This document shows, in pieces, positions 40,401 through 55,400 of a stretch of 64,000 bases of DNA (position 1 is its first letter; each line of letters opens with the position of its first letter). The notes beneath the pieces were generated by a model, which saw only the letters and a program-made list of their open reading frames with translations, searched no databases and was not told where the DNA came from. The stretch is taken from contig OY754982.1 of assembly GCA_963576475.1 (NCBI GenBank), positions 6,662,204 to 6,726,203 of the forward strand, read 5' to 3'. The translations under genes and the position numbers were made by a program. This DNA is from Molanna angustata (Eukaryota > Arthropoda > Insecta > Trichoptera > Molannidae).

Positions 40401-43400
40401 GGTCGCTTAACAATAATACCTGGAAAAAATAATAATAAACAAGGAAATAATCATTTAATCACTATACGAGTTTTTGAAAAAATAAGTTTTTAACTGTTTT
40501 TTAAACACACTTTCACTGTCTATCGATCTTAACCTATATGGAAGCTTATTCCACTGAACCGGACCCACTACAGCAAACGCTCTTTCACCAAAGTTCGTCA
40601 TTCGACACGTATTTTGCTCTTTTAGTCGATGCATTGCCGTATTACTTGCAGAGCGAAGCGTAGATCTTTTTTGGTTCAGGTCATCTGGTACACAAAGATC
40701 CATGAGGTATTTTGGAGCACGTCCGTGAATAACTTTGTACACCATCCAGCATATCTTATACTGAATCCTTTCCGATATTCGCAACCAATGAAGATCTTTT
40801 AACAGTGGAGTTATGTGGGAAGACTTCGGTGAATTGAATATCAATCTTGCTGCTGCATTAAAGACTGACTGAAGTCTTTCAAGGTGAATCTGTGGAAGTC
40901 CTGCATAAATTATGTTGCAATAATCTAACCGAGATACTATGAATGCGTTTATCAATAGAGACAATACAATAAAATTGTTCTATTAGAAGAGGATTACCTA
41001 GTTTGAAAAATGATTATCTAGTTTGATTTGTCCTACCTATGTGTGTATGTAAAAAAAATTATACCATTCATTACCAAAATTCCAGATGCCAATAAAACAG
41101 GAAGTGAGAAAGGACTTTGCATTTTTATTCTCCAATAAAGGCTCATTGAATATGATGGTTGACTTGCCAATGTCTGGATTTGTACCGGGTCAAGGAATTT
41201 CTGTCAATTGCGTGTTAAACAACAACAGTCGTGTCTCGATCCAGCAGGTTCTCATCTCTTTAGAGAAGGTATGTTCCATTTTTTATTTACCCAGTATGAG
41301 TGTGGCTTTCTCAAGCAATCTTCGCAATAACGCCCTATTTGTTGTTTTGCGACGCCAGTTAACATCTCTCCAGAGATCGGAAATTTCATTTTTCATTTCA
41401 TTTATATGCATGTACCAGATGTACCTGTCAACACAGTCAAGCAGTTTTATTTTCGGTCTCCATATTACTCATTCTTCCATTCGATTTATCCACTTTTTAC
41501 CGAATTTTTTTCACAAAATAAGCTAGCGGATATTTCCTGATATGATGTGGCTTTGCTCTGAACTTTTTTGATTAACTCCTGTCGTTTCTCATTCACTAAT
41601 TCCCTTATACTCTTCCATTTTTTTACATTACCTAGGTACACACAAAACTATTGATAATTCCTCAGAATTAAAAAAAGCGTAATCTACTAATTCCAAGTGC
41701 AAAGTGTTTTGACAATAAATCTTATATCTTTTTCATAGAGATACCATTATAATATTCCCCAAACACATAATTTATCATCTGGAGAACTCCAAACAACAAC
41801 TTCAAAAACAAAAGTTTGCGATACCTACGGAACCTACATAGAATCCTCAAATTTTCAGACAAACAATTATACAATTCGTAAACAATATTTTAAGGCTCGC
41901 AAAGCTTTTTAAAGCTGAAGTGTCAATGCTATGAAAAACAGATTATCGTATTGCTATAAGTTTGATCATTAGCTCTAAGCAGAGCTTTTTTAGGTTCAGA
42001 AAAGTTTTTATATGGCTTAAAATATTGTGTTTTCGTGATCAATTCAGGCCTAAAACGTTTAATTTTAACCTTTTGAAGGACTGTGAGTCACTGATTTAGA
42101 AAATAGTGCTTCCATTCTTTTCTATAATCATACCTAACCTACTCTTAGAAGAGTGATTTGTGCCAAACGGAAAAAAATATATAAAATATACTAGTGAATA
42201 TTACGACTTACAGATTAATACCATTGATAAATATAAATTACGATGTTGCGGAATAGATAGGAAGAGAGTTAAGCGAGAAGAGATTCGACATGTTTACTGG
42301 TAGAGGGACATTTAATAGGGTGGGTCGAAAAAAAGTTTTTTTTGAATTTCGAAACGCTTTAGTGCGTAAAAGTTGCCTATTATAATGTGAAGAAAAACGC
42401 CATAAAAATTTATAAATTCGGTTAACATCTTCCGTTCGCGCATCGTACCTAAAGTTTTGAAAAATTTCAAAAATCGCGCCTTTTTTGTAATTTTTTTAAG
42501 CAAGTTAAAACTTAAAAAATAAACAGCATTTATATTTTTATGCTTGTTTAATGATTCAAATAATCTGAAAAAATTTAATTCTAATCGATAGTTTTTTCCG
42601 TTCGCAAAACGTCTTTGAAAATACAGAAATTTACCTATTTTTATTAAATTTTCACTTTTCACTGTGCAACTCTTTGCTCGTTTTACTGGAACAAAACGAC
42701 CCAGAACGTCAAGTACTACCCACACCCTACCCCAACCAACCATCTAATTGTTGTGTGTGGTACATATTTACATTATACATATTTAAAAAAAATATATATA
42801 GAGTAGGATTCTTTGGTTTTTGGCTCTTTGGCTATCTGTATTTTAAACTTTTTTTTGTATATTATCTACTACACATTTTAAGCCGTCTGATTTTTTTGAG
42901 AAAAGAGACATAACTAATCTCGGTTTTCGGTGTTGCTCGAATGAAGCGATCTCTAGCTTCATGCCCATAAACCTTATTCGAAGCCTCTGTCACAAGTTTG
43001 ACGCACCTATCCACAAACTGGGTGTGACAGAGAAATTTTTGTATTTCCCTGATGGATATACTGTCATGATGAATATATTGATGACTGATTTTATATCATC
43101 TTCTCTCGCAGAATTGGGTGAGGATACATCACACAAGATTCCACTGAATCATTCAATATAACCGAAAGCTTGAAAGTTTATCTTCAGTGGTATGAAATTT
43201 CTAAAAGTCTTTTTTATCGGACGGTTTGTCTTGCTTTTAAAATCCTTCTAAAACAGAGCTCCCGAATGTGTTTTCTTTTATCAACAAGCATTGTCAACAG
43301 ATCATTTTCTGGATTTGTTAAGTACGCATTCCGTTGTATAACTCGATCGACAACTTGCAGTAATTCTTCGGACAAATACCGTAATGATTATATTGCTTGG

Positions 43401-46400
43401 AAAACATGTTTTGGCTCACCAGTAAAATATTTGCTTTTTAAGGCAAACCATACAGGATATGATGCTAACTATTTATTTTAAGATTTCAGATGGATCTGTT
43501 ATAATTATGTGCAATCTTAGGACTTGGTTGGCCGCAGTTAGCCATCTGAAATGGGATAAAGGACATTGTCCAAGTCTTTTGGACAATGATAACATTTGAA
43601 ATATCCAATAAATATTGTTGGTCTTTGCTCAATACATTCCCGTCTAATAAACAGAAATGGAAGTTCATTTAAATGCAGCAGGCATATGCTCCACTGTCCT
43701 AAATAAATAATTTCCTAAATAATTTTCTAGTTGGTGGATGACACCGTTCTTCTTACCAGTGTTGATTTCAGTACCATCATACCCTACTACAGTTTTTCTA
43801 ATGACATTGATAGATCGGACAAACGAGAAATAATACTACGAGTTTTATCATTTGATGAACTCGAGGACGGAGATACGTGTCCAATATATGTCGATCCAGG
43901 TTCCTGGATAAGAGAATAATGTTCTTCTTTCTTATTCCTACGAAATTGCTTGGCAATCAAAGTTTTCGACAAACAAAGTGTCGTCTTTTCGACCGTCAAA
44001 GAAAAGACCCCAACTTTCCTCAGGTTGTGTGAATTGAATTTTCAAATCTATACTAAAGCTTTACTAATTTCCTATCTATCTATATGTCTTTTCTTATTGT
44101 ACACTTATCAATAACATTGGAATAATCTCTCTCAGTTATTATTCCAACATCTCTAAAGAACACTTGATGCTATGCAAGCCGTATCCTCATCTGCCTTCGA
44201 GGGTTTTCTGTCGATGTACTTGATTTGTATTCATCTTCATCTTCATCATACTCTGAGTTTTCAATACAACTATGTTTATTTGCATCAATTTCCGGGCACT
44301 CACCTTTTTTTTAAGAACATCTTTGCCATTCAGTGTTCGTTGGAGATGGAGAACTTTCCGTTCGGCCTTCGGATTTAATTTTTTTGATCTAGTCAATAGA
44401 TCCGATTTTTCCTAAATTGTACTTTCTTTGAAGAAACATGAATCTCAGTCGAGGACAGGATTTTTTTTGTTTTCTCACATTTGATAAAAATTGCACAATT
44501 ACATGCATTTGGTGTTGCATGGACAGTTCACCGTTATCATACATTTACAAGCAGCGACGTCAAAAAGTGATGTAGCTTTATATTTAGTCTTCCAATCTTG
44601 CTTTAAATGAAGGCTTATCATTATCACGTTTAAATGACTTCTTTATCTCAGTATAGGAATCGTAATAGGTACACCTTAATAAGCTTTACAATTCGGCAGG
44701 CAGACTTCGAAGGAATAGAAGATTTATTATACAAACATTTGATATTTTTCGCTACCGTAGAGGCTACAATCGAGAAACACATTTTTATTATTACTCACGC
44801 GTGACAAATTGTATCTTTCTTCAAAACCGCATAAATTAAAAAAAAATATTACACATGGTGAATCCATTTCAAGCAAGTTCTGTTTTATTTTATTCCAGCA
44901 ACACGAGCCAAGAATTGCATAATGAACAAGAAACAATCGTAAAAAGATAATAAATTTATGTTTTTTCAAAAACGTTTTGCGAACCGAAAAAATTAATCAT
45001 CGATAAGAATTAAATTTATTTAGATTATTTGAATCATTAAACAAGCATAAAAATATAAATGCTGTTTATTTTGAAAGTTTTAACTTGCTTAAAAAAATTA
45101 CAAAAAAGGCGCGACTTTTGAAATTTTTCAAAACTTTAGGTACGATGCGTGAACGGAAGATGGTAACCGATTTTTTAAAAAAATATGGGGTTTTTCTTCA
45201 CATTACAATAGGCAACTTTTCCGCACTAAAGCGTTTCGAAATTCAAAAAAAACTTTTTTTCGACCCACCCTAACATTTAAGTATGGATATATTTCATATT
45301 CGTAGTGCATCGGACATTCAAAGAACACGTGATCGAGCACACGAAGGGTTTTCTTTTATATTTATTGTATATAAGTGAGTAGCAATTGAGCAATTAACCA
45401 ATCTCATTCTCGAGATATTATCTCTCTTAAAGACATTTTTTTTTGCGAAACCAAGGGAAAGATGAAATATTTAATTGGATAGTAGTATGTTCCTTTGGTT
45501 TCAGAAGAGATTTTCCACAGGTCTTGCCATTTTTTTGGCAATGTTACAATGATAATGATTTGTGTCTTGGAGATAAAGGGCGATAAGAGACGTCAGAACT
45601 GGAGGCTTGTTTTGCTAATTCATCCGCGATCTCGTTCCCATTTATACCTATGTGGGACGGGATCCATGTTAATATAATTTCAAAGTCTTTTTCTCTAAGA
45701 TTACGAATGAGACATCTGATTGAGCAAAGTAGTTCATTGTCAGGAGATTTAGGGAGAACGTTGGATAAAGATTTGAGGGAACCTAAAGAATTAGAAAGGA
45801 TCAGAATTTTTGAGTGGGGAAGAGAGTCTAAAAGTTTGAATGCTTTTTTTATCGCCAAACACTCCGCTGAATAGACAGATGACACAGGGGAAAGTGTAAT
45901 AAGAAGCTCAGTATTTAAGGATGGAATGTACACTGCGGAGCCACGTGGTCCATTTGGATACATTTTTGACCCATCAGTATACATTTTTAGATCTGACGGC
46001 CATTTATACATAATTTACAATTTATCAAAAATATTGTTTATGGAGTGGGGGTGGCAATTGAGTCGATCATGATGATACGAACGAATGAAACACGGTGATG
46101 ATGATGTAAGATTTTCGCAGCGGCGGATACAATTTCGTTAAAGGGAACAAATTAATAATTTCATTTTTTTAGATGGCAACATACGTGTGCACATCACCAT
46201 ATGAAAAGCAAAGATTTGACAAAGGAATTGTCACACAGTATGTTGGGAGAGGATTAAATAAAGGAGAGAGTATGAGCCTACCTGTTATACTGAAGGTTCC
46301 TCCCACACCGCCAACTAGCTTGGTCAACAGTCTCTTAACTGTTAAATATATTCTTAAGGTATCTATTCTTTTTTATTGGTTTTTCTTTTCAACATAGCCT

Positions 46401-49400
46401 GCTCGATCTTAGGTTTAAATTGAGCAATTGCACAGGGCGCGAAAACAATATGAGGCACCAAATAGACGAAGACGAATCCAAAAATTAATCAAGAAAAAGA
46501 AGAAAAATAAAAGTAATCCTGCTGTGCAGCACCGGCTTAGAAAAATGGTTCCACTCCTTTTTTTATCATTGATACTGAAGGTTTTGACATGCGAAGTGTT
46601 TCCACCTTTCTTTTTGAAGTGTTTTAGTGCTTCCACCTTTTTCTACTGTCATTGTTTTTGGGAGTCCCGTATTTGAAAATACAACAGGAAAAATAACATC
46701 TCACATAATTCAACATGAGGTTAAGCACACATTCTGAATATAGTGCCTTTTTAGGTGAGTCAAGACAGGTTTGTGAGGATGCATGCATGTTTCGTGCTTC
46801 TTTTTAGTAGGTAACGCACACCCGCACACCTGCTGCTAGTAACCTACATTGTGGGATATGCCGGATGGTATTATGTAAAATTTAAAAACATCACCGAGAC
46901 AAATGGAAACACTGGTCAGTTGGAAGAAATTGGCATACGGCAATAAACTCGCCACTTGCGCAAGGTGCAAGGAAGTATTCATTATTATTATTATTATGGG
47001 AGATTCATCTCGGTTATGGTTCGGTAGTTTCCTTCACAACGGAGCGTACTCAAGTTGTGAGTCTATGTGTTTGTGTGTCTGTGTGGTTGTGTGTAGTTGT
47101 TTAAAGTGGTACCTGTAGAAATTTTCTGACTATTGTGCATGTGTTGATAATTGTAGTTTTTTGTATGTTGGTGATTACGTATGGGGGTAGCTTTAGTATG
47201 TCTATATTTTTTTGGAGAGTTTTTGGTATGATGCCTGTAGACGATAATATTATTGGGACTATTGTTACTTTTTCTTGTTTCCACTGTGATTTTATCTGTT
47301 CTGTTAAAGATATGTATTTATCTATTTTTTCTAAATGTTTCTTTTGTAGATTTGCTGTATTTGGTATCGATATTTCTATTAGATATGTGTGTTTATGTAT
47401 TTTGTCGATTAATGTAATGTCTGGTCGGTTATGTAGGTTTGTTCTGTCTGTGATTATGTCTCTATTCCAGTATAGTTTGTAGTTATCATTTTCTGTTACA
47501 GCTGGGGGTGTGTATTGATACCACTTGGGGTGTGTTTCGATAAGTTTATGTTTGTGGGCTAGTTCCAAATATATGTGTTTGCCACCTGTTATGTGTTCTA
47601 TTGTTTCTTTTTGTAATTTGCACTTTCTGCATGTGTCGTTTGTTATTGTATTGTCTTTTATAATATGTTTCGTGTAGTTTTTTGTTTTTATTATTTTGTC
47701 CTGAATATCTATGATAAATCCTTCTGTTTCTGCGTATAGGTCTGAGTGTTTGAGCCAATTATTACTAAGGGCTTTATCAATATGTTGTTGTTGTAGATGA
47801 CTTGGTTGTATTCCATGTAATGTTTTATTTTTCCATGTTTCAATTTTTGCGTCATGTGTTGTTATTTCTAGATTGCGTTCGATGTCGTTAAGTGTAAGTG
47901 GTGAGTATGTGTGATCTATGTTTATGATTTCGTTATGTATTGGGCTATTTCGTTTAGTGTAGAAGTATTGCCTTAAGTTATTTATTTGTGTATGGTGTAG
48001 ATTTTTTATGTCTATGAGTCCTCTTCCTCCTTCCTCTCTTGGCAGTGTGAATCTTTCTATTGCTGAATGTTCGTGGTGAATTCTATGTTTTGATGATGTT
48101 GTTCTGAGTTTAATGTTGAGATCGTCAAGTTCCGTATTGGTCCATTTGATTATTCCAAATGTATATGTTAGTACTGGTATTGCGTATGTGTTTATTGCTT
48201 TAGTCATATTTTTTCCATTTAGTTGTGTTTTGAGGAGGATATTTAGTCTTTTAAGGTATTTGTTTTTGGTGGTTTCTTTTATCTTTTATGCTTGAGTTCT
48301 GGAGAATTCCCAAGTATTTATAAAATTCATCTTCGTCCATTGCGCGTATTATTTCATTCGTATCCTTCAAGGTGCTTCCCGTGTGTTCCTTGGGTTTACC
48401 TCTTACTATTGAGCATGTGTTGCATTTATCAATACCGAATTTCATTTTTATGTCATTACAATAGCGTTCAGTTTTATAAATTAGTTGTTTTAGTTCGTCA
48501 TTATTTTTGCTATATAGTTTTAAATCGTCCATGTATAAAAGGTGGTTTATTTTTATAGGATTGGTATTAAGTTGTGTGTTGTGATTTTGTAGCCAAGTTT
48601 GCTTTTGTTAAGCATCTTGGAGAGTGGGTTGAGGGAGATACAGAACCATAGTGCGCTTAGGGAGTCACCTTGAAAGATTCCGGTTTTAATGTTTATTTGT
48701 TTTGATTTTATCATTTTGTTGTTTAGTTTTAGGTATATTGTCGTGTTCCAGGTGTTCATTATTTGTTTTAAAAATTCTTCAAGTTTTATGTCAATTTTGT
48801 ATATTTCTAGAACTTTTACTAACCATGAGTGGGGGACACTATCAAAGGCTTTTTGGTAATCTATGTATGCACAGTACATGTTCCTTTTCTTTTTTATCGC
48901 CTGATTTGTTATTGTCCGGTCGATGATGATTTGTTCTTTGCATCCTCTGCTTTGCTTTCTGCATCCTTTTTGTTCTTCTGTTAATATGTTATTTTGTGTT
49001 AGGAATAGATCTATTTTTGTAGTTATAATTGAGGTAAGAATTTTGTATATTGTGGGTAGACATGTGATTGGACGATATTTAGATGGATTTTTTGTGTCTG
49101 TTGATTTAGGTTTGAGATATGTGATACCTTTAGTGAAAAAAGATGGGAGGTTTTGGTTTTCCGTTACGCATTTGTGTAATAGTTCGGATATATTTGTACC
49201 AGTAATTTTGGATATTATCTATGCCTGGTGTCTTCCAGTTGTGTGTCTTCTTTATAGTAGTTTTGAAGTCAGTTATATTTATTTGTATTGTGGCCATGTT
49301 TTGAAATTGGTTATTGTCATTTTCTTCCTCTGTTATCCATGTGGCATTTTCGTTGTGTTTTTTGTTTTCAGACCAAATGTTTTCCCAGTATGATTCTATT

Positions 49401-52400
49401 TCATTTAATTTAGGTGCGTCTGTAATTTCTATATTGTTGTTTTTTAGGTTGTTGTAGAAGCTTTTTTGGCTTGTTTGAAAATTGAGATTGTGTGTTTTCC
49501 TGTCTTAGCATTTTTTGTAGCGTTTTAATCTATGTGATTGTGCTGATAACTTTTGTGTTAGCGTATCAAGGAGTATGGTTAGGTTGTGTTCATTGTATTT
49601 GTCTTTAATCGTTTCAATTTCCCATAGTTTTCTTGGATTTTTTAGATTATCTTTAATTTTTTGTGTTACTTTGCCTATTTCATTTCTTAATGAGTTGATT
49701 TTGATTTGTATTCTGTGTTGCCATGCTGGTATAGTGCTTCTATGTGTTCTATGGGTGTTTTCTGTTTTATTGTTTATATTTTGTTTGTTTAGTGTAATAA
49801 TGGTGTATGCGCTACAGTTAACTAATAGATGTAATTTTTTGAGTGTTGTTTCAGTGTTAATCATGTTATGTAGAATTGTGTTGATAATATTGATCATGTT
49901 AATGGTTTTGTTGGCGCAGATGACAGATACTTCCTTTGTGTACCTATCCTCATCTTCCTGACATACCTAAAATCACCATACCTACATCCATACCTGAACG
50001 TGGCAACAACAATCTCGCCTCTGTTCGCGCGCGGGCCAACCACGTTCTCCAGTCTCTCGAGAATACGCGTCTTTGCACCATCTCGTGTTACACAAGCGCC
50101 GTGCGCCATAGATATAAAAACATTAAATTACGTTCGCGGCTTTCGCACGTATATTACAGACAAAATTGTGAACATAGTTTTATTGAATCAGTGACGAGAA
50201 GGAAGAACAAACGCGACAGAGGAAAAGAAGAAACCAGCTGGCACAGTAAGTCCACTCCTTTTCATTTTCCGTCTAGTCCAATCTGTTCTTTGCCGATATC
50301 GCACATAAATATTTTGGTCCTTTCGAGCGGATCAGTAATTCGCAATTACTGACTGTATAAATTGAAGTAATTAGTTCGTGATTTCACACAATTATTTTCA
50401 TTTATATTTATGTTCACAATAGTTGTCTATAAAATAGATTATTTATATAAAAATAATCATCTTTTATATGTTCTACGTGTATATTATACGTAGATTATAT
50501 CTAAACATATTTTTCTGTATACCTACAATATATTGTAATTTTGTAAATTTAAATATAAAATGTCCGACAAAAAGTTATTGTCGTTACAAGCTAAACGCGA
50601 TCGAATTATATCGCGATTACAAATAACATATGATTTATTAAAAGATAACTCTAAAAAAGATATATTTTTATCGCGTTGTACCAAATTGTTGGATTGGTAT
50701 AATGAATTCGAATCATTGCAAGAAGACATACATGAGATTCTTTTATCTTTAGAAAATAAACATAATGAAATTAGTCAGTTAAATGCCATATCCACGCAAA
50801 CTGATCAATTATATTTTGAAATCCTATGTAAACAAAAATCCTTTCAGTCAGATATATGTGAAACATCCAAAGTTACAAAAATACATAATAATGATAATAT
50901 AAGACCGCCGATTATTAATCTACCTACATTTAACGGTATCGATATTAAGTCTTGGTCATATTTCTATTCTATGTTTAAAAGTGTTATCCACGATGTACCT
51001 ACATACTCAAATATCGAAAAATTTCATTACCTATTGTCTGTTGTATCTGGGCCGGCGCTAGGTATTATTAAATCTTTGCCTTTAATAGATGAAAACTATC
51101 ACATCGCGTGGGACATATTAGTAAATCAGTATCAAAATTCGCGAATATTATTTGCTCATTATGTCGACGAAATTCTGAATATTCGCACTCTGCAATCTGA
51201 ATCCGCTTCCGGAATTTCTAAAATTTTAAATACTTTTCAAGAGAATATTCAAGCTCTGGAAAGTATGAAAATTGAAAATCTATTTGATAAGTTTATCGCG
51301 CACATGGTGATAAAGAATTTAGACGTAACCACTCGTCGCACTATTGAGTCGAAGCTAAAAATTGAAGAAATTCCTAGTTCAGAAACTGTCTATTCTTTTC
51401 TTAGAAATCATTGTCGCACTCTAGAAATTGTAACGCCAAATGTTAGTAAAGAGAAAAAAGGTCATATTAAAACATTATTATCATCAAACAATCCCCATTT
51501 TTCAAAATGCCCTTTGTGTAGTGGAGCACATTTTCTATATAAGTGTGCTCAATTTATGGAAATGTCTCCGTATCAACGCAAAGAAAAAATACAGAGTCTT
51601 AATCGTTGTACTAATTGTTTCAAACAACATGCTTATAAAAACTGCAATTCAAAATATACATGTCGAACATGTAATAAACGCCATCATACTTTATTACATT
51701 TTGAATTTACGCCCTCTAATGATTCGACGCATCAAGGCACCGGCGCGGGCGTCAGTGCGCCGGCTACGGCCCTGAACGCTAGAGCCGCCGACCGTTATAA
51801 TATGTACTCGTCTCGAGCCAATTCAGTTTTATTAGGGACGGCGCGGATCCAAATAAAAAATAATAATAATATTTTTGAATGTATACGCGTTGTTATCGAT
51901 AGCGGTTCCCAAGTTTCTGTGATTACATTGGAATGTGTACGACGTTTAAAATTAAAAATTAACAAATGCAACATACCTCTAAACGGTTTAGGAAATTCAA
52001 TAATAAATAATTGTTTAGGTATAACAACCTGTTTTATTAAACCGAAAAATAAAACAGGACCAATGCTCAAATGCACCGCTATTGTGATAAAAGAAATTAC
52101 GTCACATCTTCCTGCATGTAACCTTTCTTCGCAAATAATATCACAATTTCAAAAATTATATTTAGCCGATGAGTTTTATCACAAACCAGGTCCAATCGAT
52201 ATGTTATTAGGCGCTGATATGTACCTAGATATAATAAATAGTAATAATCACGAAATTATTCGTGGCACCCCTGGTGCAATCAATAGTATATTTGGTTACA
52301 TAATAACGGGACGAATTGAAATGAAACAACATGAAATTTCTTCTTCATTTTTAATTGAAACAAATACCTCTTTATGTGACATGATAAAACAATTTTGGGA

Positions 52401-55400
52401 AGTCGAAGAAACACCTTCGTATTCGAATTTAAATACGGATGATAATTTAGCTGAAAACATTTTTGCGTCAAAACATAATCGCGAGAATGACGGGCGATAT
52501 GTAGTACCGATGTTATTGAAAACAGAAAATATACCTATCAACAATTCCTTTCAACTCGCAGACACACGATTAAGGAAATTACAATTTCGTTTTCAAAAAA
52601 ATCAAGATTTAGCAAATACCTACGGAAAATTTATACAGGAATATGAAAGTTTAGGACACATGAAACGCGTTCCTATTAATTCTGAATCTTTTTTCTTGCC
52701 CCATCACTGCGTTTTTAATCCTTCTAGCGATACGACGAAGGTCAGGGTAGTTTTCGATGGATCAAGTAAAACCGAACCTGATAATATTTGTCTGAATGAC
52801 TTGCTTCTTAGTGGTCCAAAACTGCAAACAGAAATTCCGTGCATGATGTTAAATTTTCGATTTCATAAATATGTTTTCACTGCAGATATTTGTAAAATGT
52901 ATCGACAAATATTAATATTACCATCCGACCGTAAATTTCAACATATTCTTTGGAGACAATCTCCTGATAGCCCACTCATTGATTTCGAGTTACAAACCAT
53001 CACATATGGATTGTCGAGTTCCCCTTTCTTAGCAATCCGAACTTTACGACAACTGGCCATGGATGAAAATTCAAAATATCCGGAGGCTGCACGGGCACTT
53101 GTGGAAGACTTTTACGTCGACGACTTAGCCACAGGCGCTGAAACCCTCGAGTCAGCCTGTCAACTTAAAAATGATATAACTGCACTGTTAAAACTTGGAC
53201 AATTAGAGCTAAGTAAATGGCAGTCAAATTCGCCTTCACTATTGAAGCAAGATTTTATCGGAACTTCTGAATCAAGATCGTTTGATAATACTGAAACCGA
53301 CAAAATTGTTAAGTTATTAGGCATTCAGTGGCTCCCCCAAACTGATAACTTTACCTATGATATAAAAATTATACCTACTGAGAGCTGTACAAAAAGAAAT
53401 ATTTTGTCAATTGTGGCTCGACTGTTTGATCCATTGGGCTGGATTACCCCTGTACTCTTTTTCGCAAAGTGCTTGATGCAAGAGTTGTGGAAACTGAGGG
53501 CCGATTGGGACGATCCTGTTCCATCCGATATTCAGAATAGGTGGGATACACTTGTTGGCCAACTGTCACTTCTTCGTACCTTAAAAATACCTAGATATTA
53601 TAATACATTAAGCACCAGTCGCTTGATCCTCGTAGGATTTTGCGACGCGTCACAACTAGGTTACGCGGCCGTCGCTTACTTAGTAAATTTAAATACAAAT
53701 ACTACTCATCTTATGATGGGAAAATCGAAGGTAGCCCCCTTAAAAACACTGTCTATTCCACGATTAGAATTGTGCGGTGCTGTACTTCTAACCAAACTTA
53801 TTAAATACATTATGTCATCCGTTAATTTTTCTCAACAGATAGAAAACGTTTTTCTTTTTACGGATTCGACTATTGTGCTAGCGTGGATTAAAACTCCGCC
53901 ATATTCATTAAAAACATTTGTCGCAAACAGGGTTGTCCAAATTCTGGACAATGTACCCACTGCTATTTGGAAACATGTTATCTCGGAAGAAAATTGCGCC
54001 GATTGCGGATCTAGAGGCCTTCTTCCAAAAGACATTGTTTCACACCCCTTGTGGTTTTCAGGACCTTCTTGGCTTCATAAGCACAAGAATGACTGGCCGT
54101 GTTCAGTCAATATCGAACTTGAAAATATACCTGATATTAAATCAGTAAATACGAAAACTTTGATATCTCAATTAGTACCGAATTCTATGTTATGCAAATA
54201 TTCGTCTTTAAATAAATTACAACGCGTTATTGCTTGGATATTACGATTCGTTAATCGATGTAGAAAAATCAATATAATTAAGCAAAATCAATTATCTCTT
54301 ACTACATTCGAATTAAATGCTGCACTTACAAAAATTATCTGTATTGAGCAAGATACATATTTTCTTGATGAAAAAAATAAATTAAAAAACGGAATCCCAT
54401 GCTCACGTCATATTCAAATTTTAAAGCCATTTTTGGATTCATGCGGAATCCTCAGGGTGGGCGGAAGATTACAATATTCAAAATTACCATATGATAGTAA
54501 ATTTCCTATTTTACTTCCGAAAACATGTCATTTAGCATATCTCATAATAGATTACTATCATAAAATATATCTTCACGCCGGACCGCGAAGTCTTCAATCC
54601 ATGATATCGCGAAAATATTGGATATTGGGAGCACGAAACAAAATTCGCTCTCAACTTTCTAAATGTATTATATGCCATAAATTAAAAGCGACTGCGTTTC
54701 CCCCACTCATGGGTGACCTACCACCCAGTTGTGTCCAGCAAAGTCGTCCTTTTGCAAAAGTAGGTGTCGATTTTGGGGGTCCTTTCCTTTTGAAAGACCA
54801 TAAGCGACGCGGAGCGAAATCTTCAAAAGCGTATTTATGTTTATTTGTTTGTTTATCCACTAAGGCATTACATTTAGAAGTAGTATCTGACTTATCGTCT
54901 GAAGCATTTTTAGCGGCACTCAATAGATTCACAGACCGCCGTGGTTTGTGTTCGGAAATTATTAGTGACAATGGTACGAATTTCGTTGGTGCGAATCGTC
55001 ACTTGAAGGATGTACATAAATTTTTCACAACCTCACCACAGCGTGAGAAAATTTATGATACGCTTTCAGAACGGGGTATCATTTGGTCTTTTTCTCCTCC
55101 ATCATCACCACATTTTGGAGGTATTTTCGAAGCAGGAATAAAATCTGTAAAATATCATTTAAAACGGGTCATGAGTGAAATTCAATTAACTTACGAGGAA
55201 TTCGCTACGCTGTTGACTAGAATCGAAGCTATTCTTAATTCCAGACCTTTATGTCAAATAAGTACTGACCCTGAGGAGGTCGATGCACTTACCCCAGGTC
55301 ACTTCCTGATTGGTGGGAATTTAATGTCTGTCCCAGATTATGATTGGTCTGAATCTCCTTCAAATAGGCTTAGTCGTTGGCAACATCTCCAGAAGATGTC

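Noticed and set aside
48923..49393. 156-codon hydrophobic plus-strand frame (membrane protein?)
   Set aside because: Antisense of the R4/Dong-like RT region; hydrophobicity comes from the AT-rich complement.
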